DNA of 64,000 nucleotides, from contig CAKOJQ010000001.1 in NCBI GenBank assembly GCA_934090795.1, positions 121,369-185,368 of the forward strand. Reading direction: 5' to 3'. The position numbers and the translations under genes were made by a program. The DNA is from an uncultured Bacilli bacterium (GTDB lineage Bacteria; Bacillota_I; Bacilli_A; RF39; UBA660). Shown one piece after another: positions 17,963 to 27,575 of the stretch (position 1 is its first letter; each line of letters opens with the position of its first letter). The notes below the pieces were generated by a model. It saw only the letters and a list, made by a program, of their open reading frames with translations. It was not told where the DNA came from and made no database searches.

Positions 17963-18352
17963 TTATCTACATTCTACATTATCCATATTAATTGTTTCTT
18001 TATATGTTTCTCGATCTATTTTAACATTAATTGTTCCAGTACATTTTTGTGAATCATTATTATCTAGATTAATAGAAATTACATCAATATCTTTTCCATT
18101 AACTAGTGTTGTAACTGCTTCATTACAATTATCTCCTAAGATATTTTTTGTATTATTTGACATGTTACAATATATTGCTTCGTCTATTATAATTTTAGTA
18201 GCATCTTCTATTTGTTTTTTATTAAGTTCTGATATTTTATTTTTGCTGGCATTAAATGACTTCATTATACTCGGATAAGCTAGTAACATGATTAGTGATA
18301 ATATAACGATTACAGCTAATATTTCAACTAATGTAAATCCTTTTCTATTCAT
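17963..18352 (-). CDS. Type IV prepilin-like protein
   Basis: 129 residues. Prepilin leader MNRKG followed by FTLVEILAVIVILSLIMLL, the cleavage and methylation site and hydrophobic stalk of type IV pilins and pseudopilins; Glu at +5 is present. The C-terminal part has Cys residues in YCNMSNN, GDNCNEA, QKCTG and VECR that could form disulfides. ATG 18352 overlaps queH by 8 nt and uses SD GGAG in it; a longer upstream frame is not credible. No prepilin peptidase or secretion ATPase is nearby. Confidence 0.82.
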   Translation of the reverse strand: MNRKGFTLVEILAVIVILSLIMLLAYPSIMKSFNASKNKISELNKKQIEDATKIIIDEAIYCNMSNNTKNILGDNCNEAVTTLVNGKDIDVISINLDNNDSQKCTGTINVKIDRETYKETINMDNVECR

Positions 18353-18944
18353 CAATATCTTTCTCCTTACTAAATAAACATCCACAGTAATCTTGACGAT
18401 ATAAATTATATTTTTTAGATAGTTCAATACTTTTCTTATAACCATCTTCTTTTTTAAAATCGGATAATAAATATTTAATTTCATATTTATCTTGTAACTT
18501 AAGTCCTATTTCGTTAATAACTTTGGCGTTTTTATATGGACTAACTGTTAAGGTTGTTGCAAAATAATCAAAGCTATTTTCTTTGGCTAGAATAGCTGTT
18601 TTTTCTAATCTAAGTTCATAGCAAATATGGCATCTTGCACCATTTTCTGGTTCTTTTTCATATCCAATTACTTTTTTACGATATTCTTCATTTAAATAAT
18701 CTATATCTTTAAATTTAATATTATATTCTTTTAATACTTTTAGTTGTTCTTCTTTTCTTTTTATGTATTCATCTTTCGGTTCAATATTTGGATTATAATA
18801 AAGAATTGTTATATCAAAGTAATCTTTTAATCTTTCAATAACTGCCGTTGAACAAGGTCCACAACATGAATGTAATAAAAGTTTATTATTACTATCTAAA
18901 TTACTTATTATTTTCTTCATTTCTTCATTATAATTTAAATTCAT
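18345..18944 (-). CDS. queH: Epoxyqueuosine reductase QueH
   Basis: 199 residues (DUF208). Metal and redox motifs all present: LHSCCGPCS near 27, GARCHICYELRL and QDYCGCLFS. QueH reduces epoxyqueuosine to queuosine in tRNA, doing the job of QueG. It matches queA at 56106 in this window, which makes the substrate. ATG overlaps the ftsQ stop (TAATG). Confidence 0.93.
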   Translation of the reverse strand: MNLNYNEEMKKIISNLDSNNKLLLHSCCGPCSTAVIERLKDYFDITILYYNPNIEPKDEYIKRKEEQLKVLKEYNIKFKDIDYLNEEYRKKVIGYEKEPENGARCHICYELRLEKTAILAKENSFDYFATTLTVSPYKNAKVINEIGLKLQDKYEIKYLLSDFKKEDGYKKSIELSKKYNLYRQDYCGCLFSKEKDIDE

Positions 18945-19627
18945 TATTGTACCTCCAAATAATTTCCTTTATCTAAATGCAATATTCCTTTTTTATTTCC
19001 TAAACTAGCATAAATTTTCTGATATTTATTCATTATTTCTAACTTATCGGTAGATATGTATACTATATTACCATCATTCATTTTAAAAATAAATATGTTT
19101 TCATCAGTTATAGTACCATCACTATTTTTTGTAGGAGCATACTCTATCTCACTTATTGAATTAATTATATCATAATTAATATTTCCCATTTCTTTTAGAA
19201 ATTTCTTTAAAGTACCATCAGGGACATAGTTAATTAGAGTTGGTACGGCTAAGAAATCGCCATCTATTTTGGTTCCATCATTTAAATAATATTTTCCATC
19301 ATATTCTAAAATAATTTTCTTTTCAGTTATTTCAATTATAAGTGTAAAATCTAGCTTTTTAGTAATTTTTGCATCACTAACTAAATCTAATTCTTTTAAT
19401 TTATTAATTGTTTTTTTCTTATTTAGGGTTAACAAGGCAGGATAATCTTTAACTCCAGCTTGCTCTATTATTTCATAATCTTTTAAATAAGTATTTCCTT
19501 TTATAATTATGTTTTTAGTTTTCATTGTAAACAAACTATAACCGCTATATCCGATAATATAGAATATTAAGATGAACACTAAAAATTTGACGATATTTAA
19601 TTTTTTCTTTTTAACTTTCTTTTTCAT
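18944..19627 (-). CDS. ftsQ: Cell division protein FtsQ/DivIB
   Basis: 227 residues. Short basic cytoplasmic tail (KKKVKKKKLN), one helix (about 13-33), then the POTRA domain (TKNIIIKGNTYLKDYEII) and a beta domain. It links early and late divisome proteins. It overlaps murG by 17 nt, the usual dcw-cluster neighbour. Somewhat short for DivIB. Confidence 0.88.
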   Translation of the reverse strand: MKKKVKKKKLNIVKFLVFILIFYIIGYSGYSLFTMKTKNIIIKGNTYLKDYEIIEQAGVKDYPALLTLNKKKTINKLKELDLVSDAKITKKLDFTLIIEITEKKIILEYDGKYYLNDGTKIDGDFLAVPTLINYVPDGTLKKFLKEMGNINYDIINSISEIEYAPTKNSDGTITDENIFIFKMNDGNIVYISTDKLEIMNKYQKIYASLGNKKGILHLDKGNYLEVQ

Positions 19628-20699
19628 TAATTAATTTTTTTATACTTTCATATATTATTGTGCTACTATTAGGAATACTTAATTTTAATAAATTATTGTG
19701 ATATGTCTCGTAGGTATTTTTGTTATTTAATATTTTATTAATTGTTTCTTTTAATGTTTTTTCATCTAGATCTTTTTGTTCGATAAGTTCTGCTGCGTTT
19801 GCATTTTTAAGCGATAAAGCATTATAATACTGATGATTATTTGCAACGTATGGACTTGGTATTAATATAGCTGGTAAACCAAGAGAAGTAATTTCGGCGA
19901 TAGTGCTTGCTCCGGCTCTTGTTATAATTAAATCGATATCTTTTAATAAACTACTTAAATTTTCAACATAAGGCACTACTTTAACATTTTTACTAAATTT
20001 ATTTTTACTATATTTTTCATAATAGTTTTTACCTGTAACATATAATACTTCATATGGTTCTTTATCAATATTTTGTAAAAATGGTAACATTTTATTATTA
20101 ATTACTTCAGAGCCAAGTGATCCTTGAACTATCAGAATACTTTTTTTATCGTAACTAAGTCCATATTTTGTTCTAGATGTTGCTTTAATATTTATGGCAT
20201 TTTCGGAACAAGGATTGCCCGTTAATATCCATTTATCTTTAGGAAAATATTTACTACTATCGGTAAAACTAAGACCTATTTTATCTGCATATTTAATTAA
20301 AAATTTATTACTTTTACCTGGAATTGAATTTTGTTCATGTAAAAATGTTTTGATTTTTAATTTGTGGGCTGCCATTATAACGGGAAATGTTACATATCCA
20401 CCAACACCTATTACGATATCAGGTTTAAATTCTTTTATTATTTTTAAACTTTCTTTATAAGCTTTATATATTAATCCAATATTTTTAAAATCTAGTTTTA
20501 TATTTTTTTTACTAAATCCATATATTTCGATAGATTTAAAATCATAGCCTAATGATGGAACAATGTCTTTTTCCATTCGATTATGAGTTCCTATATACAA
20601 AAACTCACTATTTGGTTCTTTCTCTTTTATTTTATTTAATATAGATATAGCTGGATAAATATGTCCACCTGTACCTCCTGCTGTAATAATTACTCTCAT
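19611..20699 (-). CDS. murG: MurG, lipid II-forming GlcNAc transferase
   Basis: 362 residues, GT28. N-terminal TAGGTGGHIYPAISI, GVGGYVTFPVIMAAH and LHEQNSIPGKSNK; C-terminal QGSLGSEVIN and ITRAGASTIAEITSLGLPAI for UDP-GlcNAc. It adds GlcNAc to lipid I at the membrane, so this organism makes peptidoglycan. ATG 20699 is preferred (SD AAGGAG). A TATAAT (20715-20720) just upstream implies a leader of about ten bases. Confidence 0.95.
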   Translation of the reverse strand: MRVIITAGGTGGHIYPAISILNKIKEKEPNSEFLYIGTHNRMEKDIVPSLGYDFKSIEIYGFSKKNIKLDFKNIGLIYKAYKESLKIIKEFKPDIVIGVGGYVTFPVIMAAHKLKIKTFLHEQNSIPGKSNKFLIKYADKIGLSFTDSSKYFPKDKWILTGNPCSENAINIKATSRTKYGLSYDKKSILIVQGSLGSEVINNKMLPFLQNIDKEPYEVLYVTGKNYYEKYSKNKFSKNVKVVPYVENLSSLLKDIDLIITRAGASTIAEITSLGLPAILIPSPYVANNHQYYNALSLKNANAAELIEQKDLDEKTLKETINKILNNKNTYETYHNNLLKLSIPNSSTIIYESIKKLINEKES

Positions 20700-20776
20700 A
20701 GTCATTCTCCTTACATTATAATTATATAATAAATTAACGATGTTATCTATAATAATGTAAAATGAAATAAATATTA

Positions 20777-21028
20777 TTATTTTTTACAGGTTATTTTTTT
20801 AGTCTCATTGCAGGTATCATCTAGACAATAATTGCAAGTACATTTATTTTTAGTACATTTGCAATTTGTTACATTTTCACACTCATAATCTTTGGTACTA
20901 ACAACATTTACGCCATTTATTTCTGGAAAAACGTAAATTACGCCTATAATAGTTAGTACTATAAGCACTAATGCAAAAAATATATCTATAATTAATTCTT
21001 TAATAAGTTTATTTTTTTCTTCTACCAT
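20777..21028 (-). CDS. Small membrane protein with Cys-rich outer tail
   Basis: 83 residues from ATG 21028. One helix (about 10-34) then about 45 residues with eight Cys in CxC and CxxC-like spacing (NCKCTKNKCTCNYCLDDTC). If the tail is outside it may carry disulfides; if inside, metal. Family not recognised. It follows rplQ by 34 bp behind a weak hairpin and T8 run, so it could be read from the ribosomal operon or from a TATAAT in that gap. Confidence 0.6.
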   Translation of the reverse strand: MVEEKNKLIKELIIDIFFALVLIVLTIIGVIYVFPEINGVNVVSTKDYECENVTNCKCTKNKCTCNYCLDDTCNETKKITCKK

Positions 21029-21062
21029 ATCTATCTTTTTAATTATAAAAAAAAGACCTAAA

Positions 21063-21407
21063 TTAGTCAACTAATTCAAGTCTAATTTGCATCGCGTCAT
21101 CGCCTTTACGTTCATTTAATTTAATTAGTCTAGTATAACCACCTTGACGGTTAGCATACTTAGGAGCTAATTCTGTAAATACTTTATTTACAGTATCTTT
21201 ATCATTATGTAAGAAAGCTAAAGCTTTTCTTCTTGCAACTAAAGAACCATCTTTACCATAAGTAATCATTTTATCAACGAATTTTCTTACTTCTTTTGCT
21301 CTTGCATCAGTTGTAACAACATATCCATGATTGATTACATCTTTAGTTAGTCCAGCTAATATGCTTCTTCTAATACGAGTTTCTCTACCTAATTTACGAT
21401 ATAACAT
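21063..21407 (-). CDS. rplQ: 50S ribosomal protein L17
   Basis: 114 residues. Starts MLYRKLGRETRIRRSILAGL, the bL17 signature, and ends with GDDAMQIRLELVD. Last gene of the ribosomal operon. Its stop lies in a small AT stem followed by T8. Confidence 0.97.
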   Translation of the reverse strand: MLYRKLGRETRIRRSILAGLTKDVINHGYVVTTDARAKEVRKFVDKMITYGKDGSLVARRKALAFLHNDKDTVNKVFTELAPKYANRQGGYTRLIKLNERKGDDAMQIRLELVD

Positions 21408-21421
21408 ACTTACACACCTTT

Positions 21422-22369
21422 CTAATCACGGAACTTTAGTCCCATATCTTTAACTTTATCTATAACTTCTTTAAGAGATTTTTTACCTAAATTACGAATT
21501 TTATTAACTTCTGATTCTCTCTTATCAATTAAATCTTGCATTGTATTAATTCCAGCTCTCTTTAAGCAATTATATGCTCTAACTGAGAATTCAATTTCTT
21601 CGATAGGAGTTTCTAATGTCTTAGTAATTTGATCAACTTTCTTTTCAGCCATAATTCCAGTTGCATCTGAAATTTCATTTAAATTAGAAATTATATTAAA
21701 ATGTTCAATTAATATTTTAGATGCTAAGGCCATAGCTTCTTCTGGATTCATAGAACCATTAGTATAAACTTCCATAATTAATTTATCATAATTTTCATTG
21801 TGTCCAACACGAGCTCCTTCTACCTCATAAGAAACTCTTTCTATTGGACTATATAATGAATCTATTGGAATTAATCCTTGAACAGCATCTCCTAAAATCT
21901 TTTTATTTTCTTTAGAATCAACATATCCACGACCACAACCAACAGTCATTTCCATATCAATTTTTCCACCTTGAACTAAATTACAAATAACTAAATCTGG
22001 ATTAACAATTTCTAAATCAGCATCTACTTCAATATCTCCGGCTTTTACTACGCCTTCTTTATCTGCATATAAATGGATTTTTTTGTTTTCATGAGTATGG
22101 TTTTTAATAACTACACTTTTTAAATTTAAAATGATTGATGTAACATCTTCAACAACACCATCTATTTTTTGGAATTCATGCATAACACCTTCAATTTTAA
22201 CAGATGTAATTGCAGAACCTGGCATTGATGATAACATTACTCTTCTAAGTGCATTACCTATAGTAGTACCAAAACCTCTTTCTAATGGTTCAAGTTCAAA
22301 CTTACCATAATTATTTTTTTCAACATATTCAGTTATTTTATATTCAGGTTTTTCAAAATTCATATTCAT
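21422..22369 (-). CDS. rpoA: RNA polymerase alpha subunit
   Basis: 315 residues. N-terminal dimerisation domain (LEPLERGFGTTIGNALRRVM) and C-terminal helix-hairpin-helix domain (VRAYNCLKRAGINTMQDL, IRNLGKKSLKEV) that binds UP elements and activators. Full length. SD GGGGAG. Confidence 0.97.
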   Translation of the reverse strand: MNMNFEKPEYKITEYVEKNNYGKFELEPLERGFGTTIGNALRRVMLSSMPGSAITSVKIEGVMHEFQKIDGVVEDVTSIILNLKSVVIKNHTHENKKIHLYADKEGVVKAGDIEVDADLEIVNPDLVICNLVQGGKIDMEMTVGCGRGYVDSKENKKILGDAVQGLIPIDSLYSPIERVSYEVEGARVGHNENYDKLIMEVYTNGSMNPEEAMALASKILIEHFNIISNLNEISDATGIMAEKKVDQITKTLETPIEEIEFSVRAYNCLKRAGINTMQDLIDKRESEVNKIRNLGKKSLKEVIDKVKDMGLKFRD

Positions 22370-22384
22370 AAAAATCTCCCCTTC

Positions 22385-22768
22385 TTAATTTCTTGGACGT
22401 TTTGGTGGTCTACAACCATTATGTGGTACTGGTGTTTCATCATTTATTGCAGTAATTTCTAAACCAGCAGTTTGTAAAGCACGAATTGCGTTTTCTCTAC
22501 CACTACCTAATCCTTTAACAAATACTTCAACTTTTTTTACACCAGAAGCAGTTGCAGCTCCAGCAGCAGCTTCAGCAGCTTGTCCAGCAGCAAATGGAGT
22601 TTTCTTTTTAGAACCTTTATATCCAATTGTTCCAGCTGATGCCCAGCTAATTACATTTCCATCTTTATCTGTTATAGAAACAACAGTATTATTATAAGTT
22701 GAATGAATATGTGCTTGTGCTTCAGGAATATTCTTTTTTACTTTTCTTTTTCTTCTATTATAAGCCAT
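22385..22768 (-). CDS. rpsK: 30S ribosomal protein S11
   Basis: 127 residues. HIHSTYNNTVVSITD and the end PHNGCRPPKRPRN are typical of uS11, the 30S platform protein. Confidence 0.97.
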   Translation of the reverse strand: MAYNRRKRKVKKNIPEAQAHIHSTYNNTVVSITDKDGNVISWASAGTIGYKGSKKKTPFAAGQAAEAAAGAATASGVKKVEVFVKGLGSGRENAIRALQTAGLEITAINDETPVPHNGCRPPKRPRN

Positions 22769-22778
22769 AATTTACCTC

Positions 22779-23153
22779 CTATTTACCTACTTTTTTCTTA
22801 TTAGCAACTACTTTACCTTTACCCTTACGAGTCTTAGCGTTGCGACTAGTTCTTTGTCCATGAACAGGTAATCCTTTTTTATGTCTAGTTCCTTGGTATG
22901 AATTTATTTCCATTTTACCTTTAATGTTCATTTGAACTTCTCTTCTTAAATCACCTTCAGTAGTATATTTATCTACTTCTTTTCTTAAAGCTGCTTCATC
23001 TTCAGGAGTTAAATCTTTAATTCTTTTAGATGGATCAACTTTTGCATCAGCACAAATCTTTGTTGCTGTGCTTCTACCTATACCATAAATATAAGTAAGT
23101 CCTATTTCAGTTCTTTTTTCTTTTGGTAATTCTACATTCTTAATACGAGCCAT
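22779..23153 (-). CDS. rpsM: 30S ribosomal protein S13
   Basis: 124 residues. TYIYGIGRSTATKIC and the basic end (RTSRNAKTRKGKGK) identify uS13, which contacts tRNA and L5 at the 30S head. Confidence 0.97.
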   Translation of the reverse strand: MARIKNVELPKEKRTEIGLTYIYGIGRSTATKICADAKVDPSKRIKDLTPEDEAALRKEVDKYTTEGDLRREVQMNIKGKMEINSYQGTRHKKGLPVHGQRTSRNAKTRKGKGKVVANKKKVGK

Positions 23154-23164
23154 TAATATTCCTC

Positions 23165-23278
23165 CTAACCTTGTCTTTGTTTATGTTTTGGATTATCACA
23201 GATAACCATAACTTTACCTTTTCTTCTTATAACTCTACATTTAGCACACATTTTTTTTACAGATGGTCTAACTTTCAT
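23165..23278 (-). CDS. rpmJ: 50S ribosomal protein L36
   Basis: 37 codons and TAG. Reads MKVRPSVKKMCAKCRVIRRK and ends KHKQRQG, the zinc-binding C+ form of bL36 (CxxC then CxxxxH). SD AGGAGG at the expected distance, between infA and rpsM as is usual. Confidence 0.96.
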   Translation of the reverse strand: MKVRPSVKKMCAKCRVIRRKGKVMVICDNPKHKQRQG

Positions 23279-23290
23279 TTTTGTTCCTCC

Positions 23291-23503
23291 TTATTTTCTA
23301 TAAATAATTCGCCCACGTGTTAAATCATATGGTGAAAATTCAATAGTAACTTTATCGCCCGGTAAGATGCGAATGTAATTCATTCGTATTTTACCAGAAA
23401 CGTGAGCTGTTACTACAAATCCATTTTCTAATTCAACTTTATATTCATCTTTGATACAGTCAATAACCTTACCATCAACTTCAATTTTAGTTTCTTTAGC
23501 CAC
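23291..23503 (-). CDS. infA: Translation initiation factor IF-1
   Basis: 70 residues, one OB fold. VTAHVSGKIRMNYIRILPGD and the end YDLTRGRIIYR are diagnostic. It binds the 30S A site during initiation. Confidence 0.97.
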   Translation of the reverse strand: MAKETKIEVDGKVIDCIKDEYKVELENGFVVTAHVSGKIRMNYIRILPGDKVTIEFSPYDLTRGRIIYRK

Positions 23504-23507
23504 TTTT

Positions 23508-24254
23508 TCACTCTCCCGTTAATATTTCATATCCATCATCTGTGATAGCAACTGTATGCTCGAAATGAGCACTATTCTTACCATCTCTAGTAACAATAGT
23601 CCAGTCATTATCTAAGATGTTAATATGTCTGGAACCAGCTGTTATCATCGGTTCAACCGCAATAACCATACCAGTTTTTAACTTCATACCTGTATTATAC
23701 TTTCCATAATTTAGTACATCAGGGTCTTCATGTAACTCACGTCCCACACCATGTCCGCATAATTCTTGTACCACTCCGTAATGATATTTATGAGCATACT
23801 CACTAATACGAGCACCTATGTTGTTTAAATGAGCTCCATCTTTTACTTCTTTTAAACCAACAAACAACATTTTTTCTGTATGATGTAATAATCTTTCATT
23901 CTCTCTTGAAATCTTTCCGACTGGATAGGTCCAAGCAGAATCTGAATGGTATCCTTTATATAAAGTACATATATCAAGAGTAACAATGTCTCCTTCTTTA
24001 AGTACTCTATCAGAACCAATCCCATGAACTACTTCATCATTTACTGAAACACATATATTTCCTGGGTAGCCTTCATATCCTAAGCAACTTGGTACTCCAC
24101 CTTGTTCTCTTATAAATTTTCCAGCTTCATCATCAAGATATTTTGTTGTTACACCAGGTTTAATTAAACCTTTCAAATATTGATGTGTTAAATAAGTAAT
24201 ATGACCAGATTCTTTAATTAAAGCAATCTCTTCTTTAGTTTTTATACTAACCAT
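23508..24254 (-). CDS. map: Methionine aminopeptidase, type I
   Basis: 248 residues. Dinuclear metal ligands appear in DIVTLDICTLYKGYHSDSAW, CGHGVGRELHEDP, VIAVEPMIT and SAHFEHTVAI. Removes the initiator Met. The ATG overlaps the adk stop. Confidence 0.96.
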   Translation of the reverse strand: MVSIKTKEEIALIKESGHITYLTHQYLKGLIKPGVTTKYLDDEAGKFIREQGGVPSCLGYEGYPGNICVSVNDEVVHGIGSDRVLKEGDIVTLDICTLYKGYHSDSAWTYPVGKISRENERLLHHTEKMLFVGLKEVKDGAHLNNIGARISEYAHKYHYGVVQELCGHGVGRELHEDPDVLNYGKYNTGMKLKTGMVIAVEPMITAGSRHINILDNDWTIVTRDGKNSAHFEHTVAITDDGYEILTGE

Positions 24255-24889
24255 TATTTAATCACTTTCTCTATTCTATTAAAAGTTTCATCTAAGTCTG
24301 TACTATCAATTATTTCAAGCATATTCTTTTCTTTATAATAATTAAGTAAAGGACTTGTATTATCAATATAAGTTTGATATCTATTTTTGAATGTTTCTTC
24401 GGTATCATCAGATCTACTAACAAGTTCTACCTGACAATCATCACAAATCCATTCTTTTTTAGGTTTCAAATTTATTTTATGATAACTTCTAGAGCATTTA
24501 GGACATGATAATCTTAATAATACTCTACTCATAAGTATATCATAAGGTACATCTAAATAAATAACTAAATCAATTGTTTTATTAATTTCTTTTAAAATTT
24601 TATCTAACATACCTATTTGAGTTAAGTTTCTTGGATAGCCATCTAATATAAATGGACCATCTAAACTACTTAATTTATCTTTAAGTAGTTTAGATACAAT
24701 TTCATCACTTATTAAATTGCCACTATCCATTAATTCTTTTATATTTTTACCAATCTCACTTTGCTTAGCAATTTCACTTCTAAGTAAATCACCAGTTGAA
24801 ATATGAGTATAACCATACTTCTTAACAAGTAATTCACTTTGAGTTCCTTTACCAGCAGCTGGAGGCGCTATAAATATAATATTTTTCAT
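24254..24889 (-). CDS. adk: Adenylate kinase with zinc lid
   Basis: 211 residues. P-loop PAAGKGTQ, NMP-binding STGDLLRSEI and DGYPRNLTQ. The lid has CPKC and CDDC, the structural zinc form of Gram-positives. Balances ATP, ADP and AMP. In the secY-adk-map order. Confidence 0.96.
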   Translation of the reverse strand: MKNIIFIAPPAAGKGTQSELLVKKYGYTHISTGDLLRSEIAKQSEIGKNIKELMDSGNLISDEIVSKLLKDKLSSLDGPFILDGYPRNLTQIGMLDKILKEINKTIDLVIYLDVPYDILMSRVLLRLSCPKCSRSYHKINLKPKKEWICDDCQVELVSRSDDTEETFKNRYQTYIDNTSPLLNYYKEKNMLEIIDSTDLDETFNRIEKVIK

Positions 24890-26157
24890 TATTTACTTCT
24901 TCTTCTTTTTCTAGAACCAGTATAGCTTCTTGAAATTATAGAACTTTCTAATTGTTTATAAGTTTCAAGTGCAACACCTACAACTATGATTAATCCTGTA
25001 CCACCTAATGTTACATTAGAAGGTAAATTAGAAATCTTAGTAAATATAATTGGTAATGCTGCTATAACCATAAGTCCTAAAGTTCCAAAAGTAGAAATTC
25101 TAGTTATTACATATTTTAAATACTTACTAGTAGCTTCTCCTGGAACAATTCCGGGAATATAACTACGATTAGTATCTAAATTTTCAGCCATTTCATCAGG
25201 ATTTAACTCAAGTAATGTATAAAAATATCCAAATACAAATATTAATAACATATATAATATAAACCCAGTATAACTTGTATAAACAATATAATTATTTACA
25301 AAGTTTGTGAATGCTTCTTTATTTAATATATTAGCAATAACAGAAGGTATTCCAATTATTGCTGATGCAAATATTACTGGAACAACACTAGCTGTATTTA
25401 GCTTAATAGGAATGTATGATTTTTCTCCAGCATAAGCTCCGCTTGTACGATTTGAATATTGAATAGGTATTCTTCTTTCAGCAATTTGCATATAAACAAC
25501 ACCTATAATAATTGCTAAATAAACAATTATAAATAAAACAAATAAGATTATTCCTGAAGCCATATTATAACTTCCATTAATAATTAAATTTTGAAAAGCA
25601 GTAATGAATGTTGAAGGTAAATTGTTAACAATACCAGCCATTATTATTAGTGACATACCATTACCAATACCCTTTTTTGTCATCTCATCACCAAGCCAAA
25701 TTAGAAATGCAGTACCAGCAGTTAAATAAACTGTTGATTTAATAGTTGTCATTGCATCTCCCTTTAATAAGGTTAATGAGAATACATATGCTTGAATAAA
25801 CGCTAAAAACATTCCAAGATATCTATTTATTTTATTAATTTTTTGTCTACCTGTTGCTCCACTTTCTTTTAATTCCTTAAAATATGGAATAATATCCATT
25901 TGCAAAAGCTGTGTAATAATACTAGCAGTAATATAAGGCATAACACCTAAAGAGAAAATTGAAAATGTTTTTAAATTTCCTCCACTTACTAAACTTAATA
26001 ATTCTAAGAAACCTATGTTATTAGTAATGCTCTTTGCTCCAGGAATTATTATATTAGTTCCAAGAGCAAATATAGCTAAACACATTAAGGTAAACAATAT
26101 TCTTTTGCGTAAATCCTTATTTGAAGGACTAAATAATCCTTTAAGATTTGCAAACAT
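24889..26157 (-). CDS. secY: Protein translocase subunit SecY
   Basis: 422 residues, ten predicted helices. SLGVMPYITASIITQLLQM (helix 2 plug region), RRIPIQYSNRTSGAY and GIVPGEATSKYL are conserved. Central pore of the Sec system, needed for the surface proteins encoded in this window. Confidence 0.96.
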   Translation of the reverse strand: MFANLKGLFSPSNKDLRKRILFTLMCLAIFALGTNIIIPGAKSITNNIGFLELLSLVSGGNLKTFSIFSLGVMPYITASIITQLLQMDIIPYFKELKESGATGRQKINKINRYLGMFLAFIQAYVFSLTLLKGDAMTTIKSTVYLTAGTAFLIWLGDEMTKKGIGNGMSLIIMAGIVNNLPSTFITAFQNLIINGSYNMASGIILFVLFIIVYLAIIIGVVYMQIAERRIPIQYSNRTSGAYAGEKSYIPIKLNTASVVPVIFASAIIGIPSVIANILNKEAFTNFVNNYIVYTSYTGFILYMLLIFVFGYFYTLLELNPDEMAENLDTNRSYIPGIVPGEATSKYLKYVITRISTFGTLGLMVIAALPIIFTKISNLPSNVTLGGTGLIIVVGVALETYKQLESSIISRSYTGSRKRRRSK

Positions 26158-26158
26158 A

Positions 26159-26599
26159 TTAAATCACCTCAGCAGTTCCACCAGCATTTTCAATCTTACT
26201 AACAGCCTTTGTAGAGAATCTATTAGCCTTAATTGTAATTTTCTTTTCTAATTCTCCATTACCTAAAACTTTTAATCCAGATAATTCTTTCTTAATAATT
26301 CCCATTTCTTTTAATAATTCAAGAGTAACAACATCACCATCATTAAATCTATTTAAATCACTTAAATTGATTGTAGCATATCTAACTGTAAAGTTAGCGT
26401 TGTTAAATCCTCTCTTAGGAATTCTACGGTAAATTGGAGACTCACCACCACGGAACCAAGGTTTAATTGAAGCTCCGCTTCTTGATTTTTGTCCGTTTTC
26501 TCCACGAGTTGAAGTCTTACCCATACCAGAACCAGGTCCACGACCTACGATTTTTCTTCTTTTAGCTTCTGGTAATTTATTTAATTCATTTAATTTCAT
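26159..26599 (-). CDS. rplO: 50S ribosomal protein L15
   Basis: 146 residues from ATG 26599 (SD GAGGAG). RGPGSGMGKTSTRGENGQKS is the uL15 signature. It follows rpsE directly: the rpmD gene usual between them is absent. Confidence 0.96.
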   Translation of the reverse strand: MKLNELNKLPEAKRRKIVGRGPGSGMGKTSTRGENGQKSRSGASIKPWFRGGESPIYRRIPKRGFNNANFTVRYATINLSDLNRFNDGDVVTLELLKEMGIIKKELSGLKVLGNGELEKKITIKANRFSTKAVSKIENAGGTAEVI

Positions 26600-26600
26600 A

Positions 26601-27197
26601 CTATAACTCCTCAACTTTCTTACCACGAAGTTCAGCAATATGTTCTTTTGATCTTTGTGATTTTAATGCTTCTAAAGTTGCTTTAGCAACATTAACTTGA
26701 GTGTTAGCTCCTAGTGATTTAGATACGATATCTTTAACACCAGCAATTTCAAGTACTGCACGAACAGCACCACCAGCGATAATACCAGTACCTTCTTTAG
26801 CAGGTTTAATTAAAACTTTAGCTCTTCCACATTTACCAATTTGATCATGTGAAATAGTTCTACCATCAACGATATCAACTTTAACTAAATTCTTATTAGC
26901 AGCTTGAATACCTTTTTTGATAGCTTCTGGAACTTCCATAGATTTTCCAGTTCCAATTCCTACTAAACCTTTTCCATCACCTACTACCATAGTAGCAGCA
27001 AATCTAAAGTGTCTTCCACCTTTAGTAACTTTAGTTACACGAGTGATAGAAATAACTTTTTCTTCTAATAATTTTTTCTTTGGTTCAAAGTTTTTATTAG
27101 ATTTTCTATTTTTATTATTTTTAAAGTTTTTATTATCTCTAACTACTTTTTCAGTTTTAACTTCTTCAGTAGTCATAACTTCTTTATTTTCTTCCAT
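26601..27197 (-). CDS. rpsE: 30S ribosomal protein S5
   Basis: 198 residues. GRHFRFAATMVVGDGKGLVG and GKCGRAKVLIKPA fit uS5. A Lys/Asn/Glu-rich N-terminal extension of about 40 residues precedes the conserved domain. Confidence 0.96.
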   Translation of the reverse strand: MEENKEVMTTEEVKTEKVVRDNKNFKNNKNRKSNKNFEPKKKLLEEKVISITRVTKVTKGGRHFRFAATMVVGDGKGLVGIGTGKSMEVPEAIKKGIQAANKNLVKVDIVDGRTISHDQIGKCGRAKVLIKPAKEGTGIIAGGAVRAVLEIAGVKDIVSKSLGANTQVNVAKATLEALKSQRSKEHIAELRGKKVEEL

Positions 27198-27210
27198 TAT
27201 TTCCCTCCCT

Positions 27211-27567
27211 CTAGAACTCTAATCCGTTTTCTCTAGCAGCATTTGCTAAAGCTTCTACACGGCCATGATATTGGTATCCACCTCTATCGAATACTACTTT
27301 AGTAATTCCAGCTTTAACAGCTTTTTTAGCTATATCTGCACCAACTAAAGCAGCACCTTCAATGTTTCCACCATTATCGATTTTTAACATTACGCTTGAT
27401 GAAGCAACTAAAGTAGTTTGACTTTCATCATCAATAATTTGTGCATATATTTCTTTATTTGATCTAAATACATTAAGTCTAGGCATTTCTTTAGTTCCAA
27501 AAACATTTTTACGAACTCTTTCATGTCTCATAACTCTAGATACATTTCTTGATTCTTTCTTTATCAT
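27211..27567 (-). CDS. rplR: 50S ribosomal protein L18
   Basis: 118 residues. RLNVFRSNKEIYAQIID and FDRGGYQYHGRVEALA are uL18 hallmarks; binds 5S rRNA. Confidence 0.97.
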   Translation of the reverse strand: MIKKESRNVSRVMRHERVRKNVFGTKEMPRLNVFRSNKEIYAQIIDDESQTTLVASSSVMLKIDNGGNIEGAALVGADIAKKAVKAGITKVVFDRGGYQYHGRVEALANAARENGLEF

Positions 27568-27575
27568 AAATCCTC

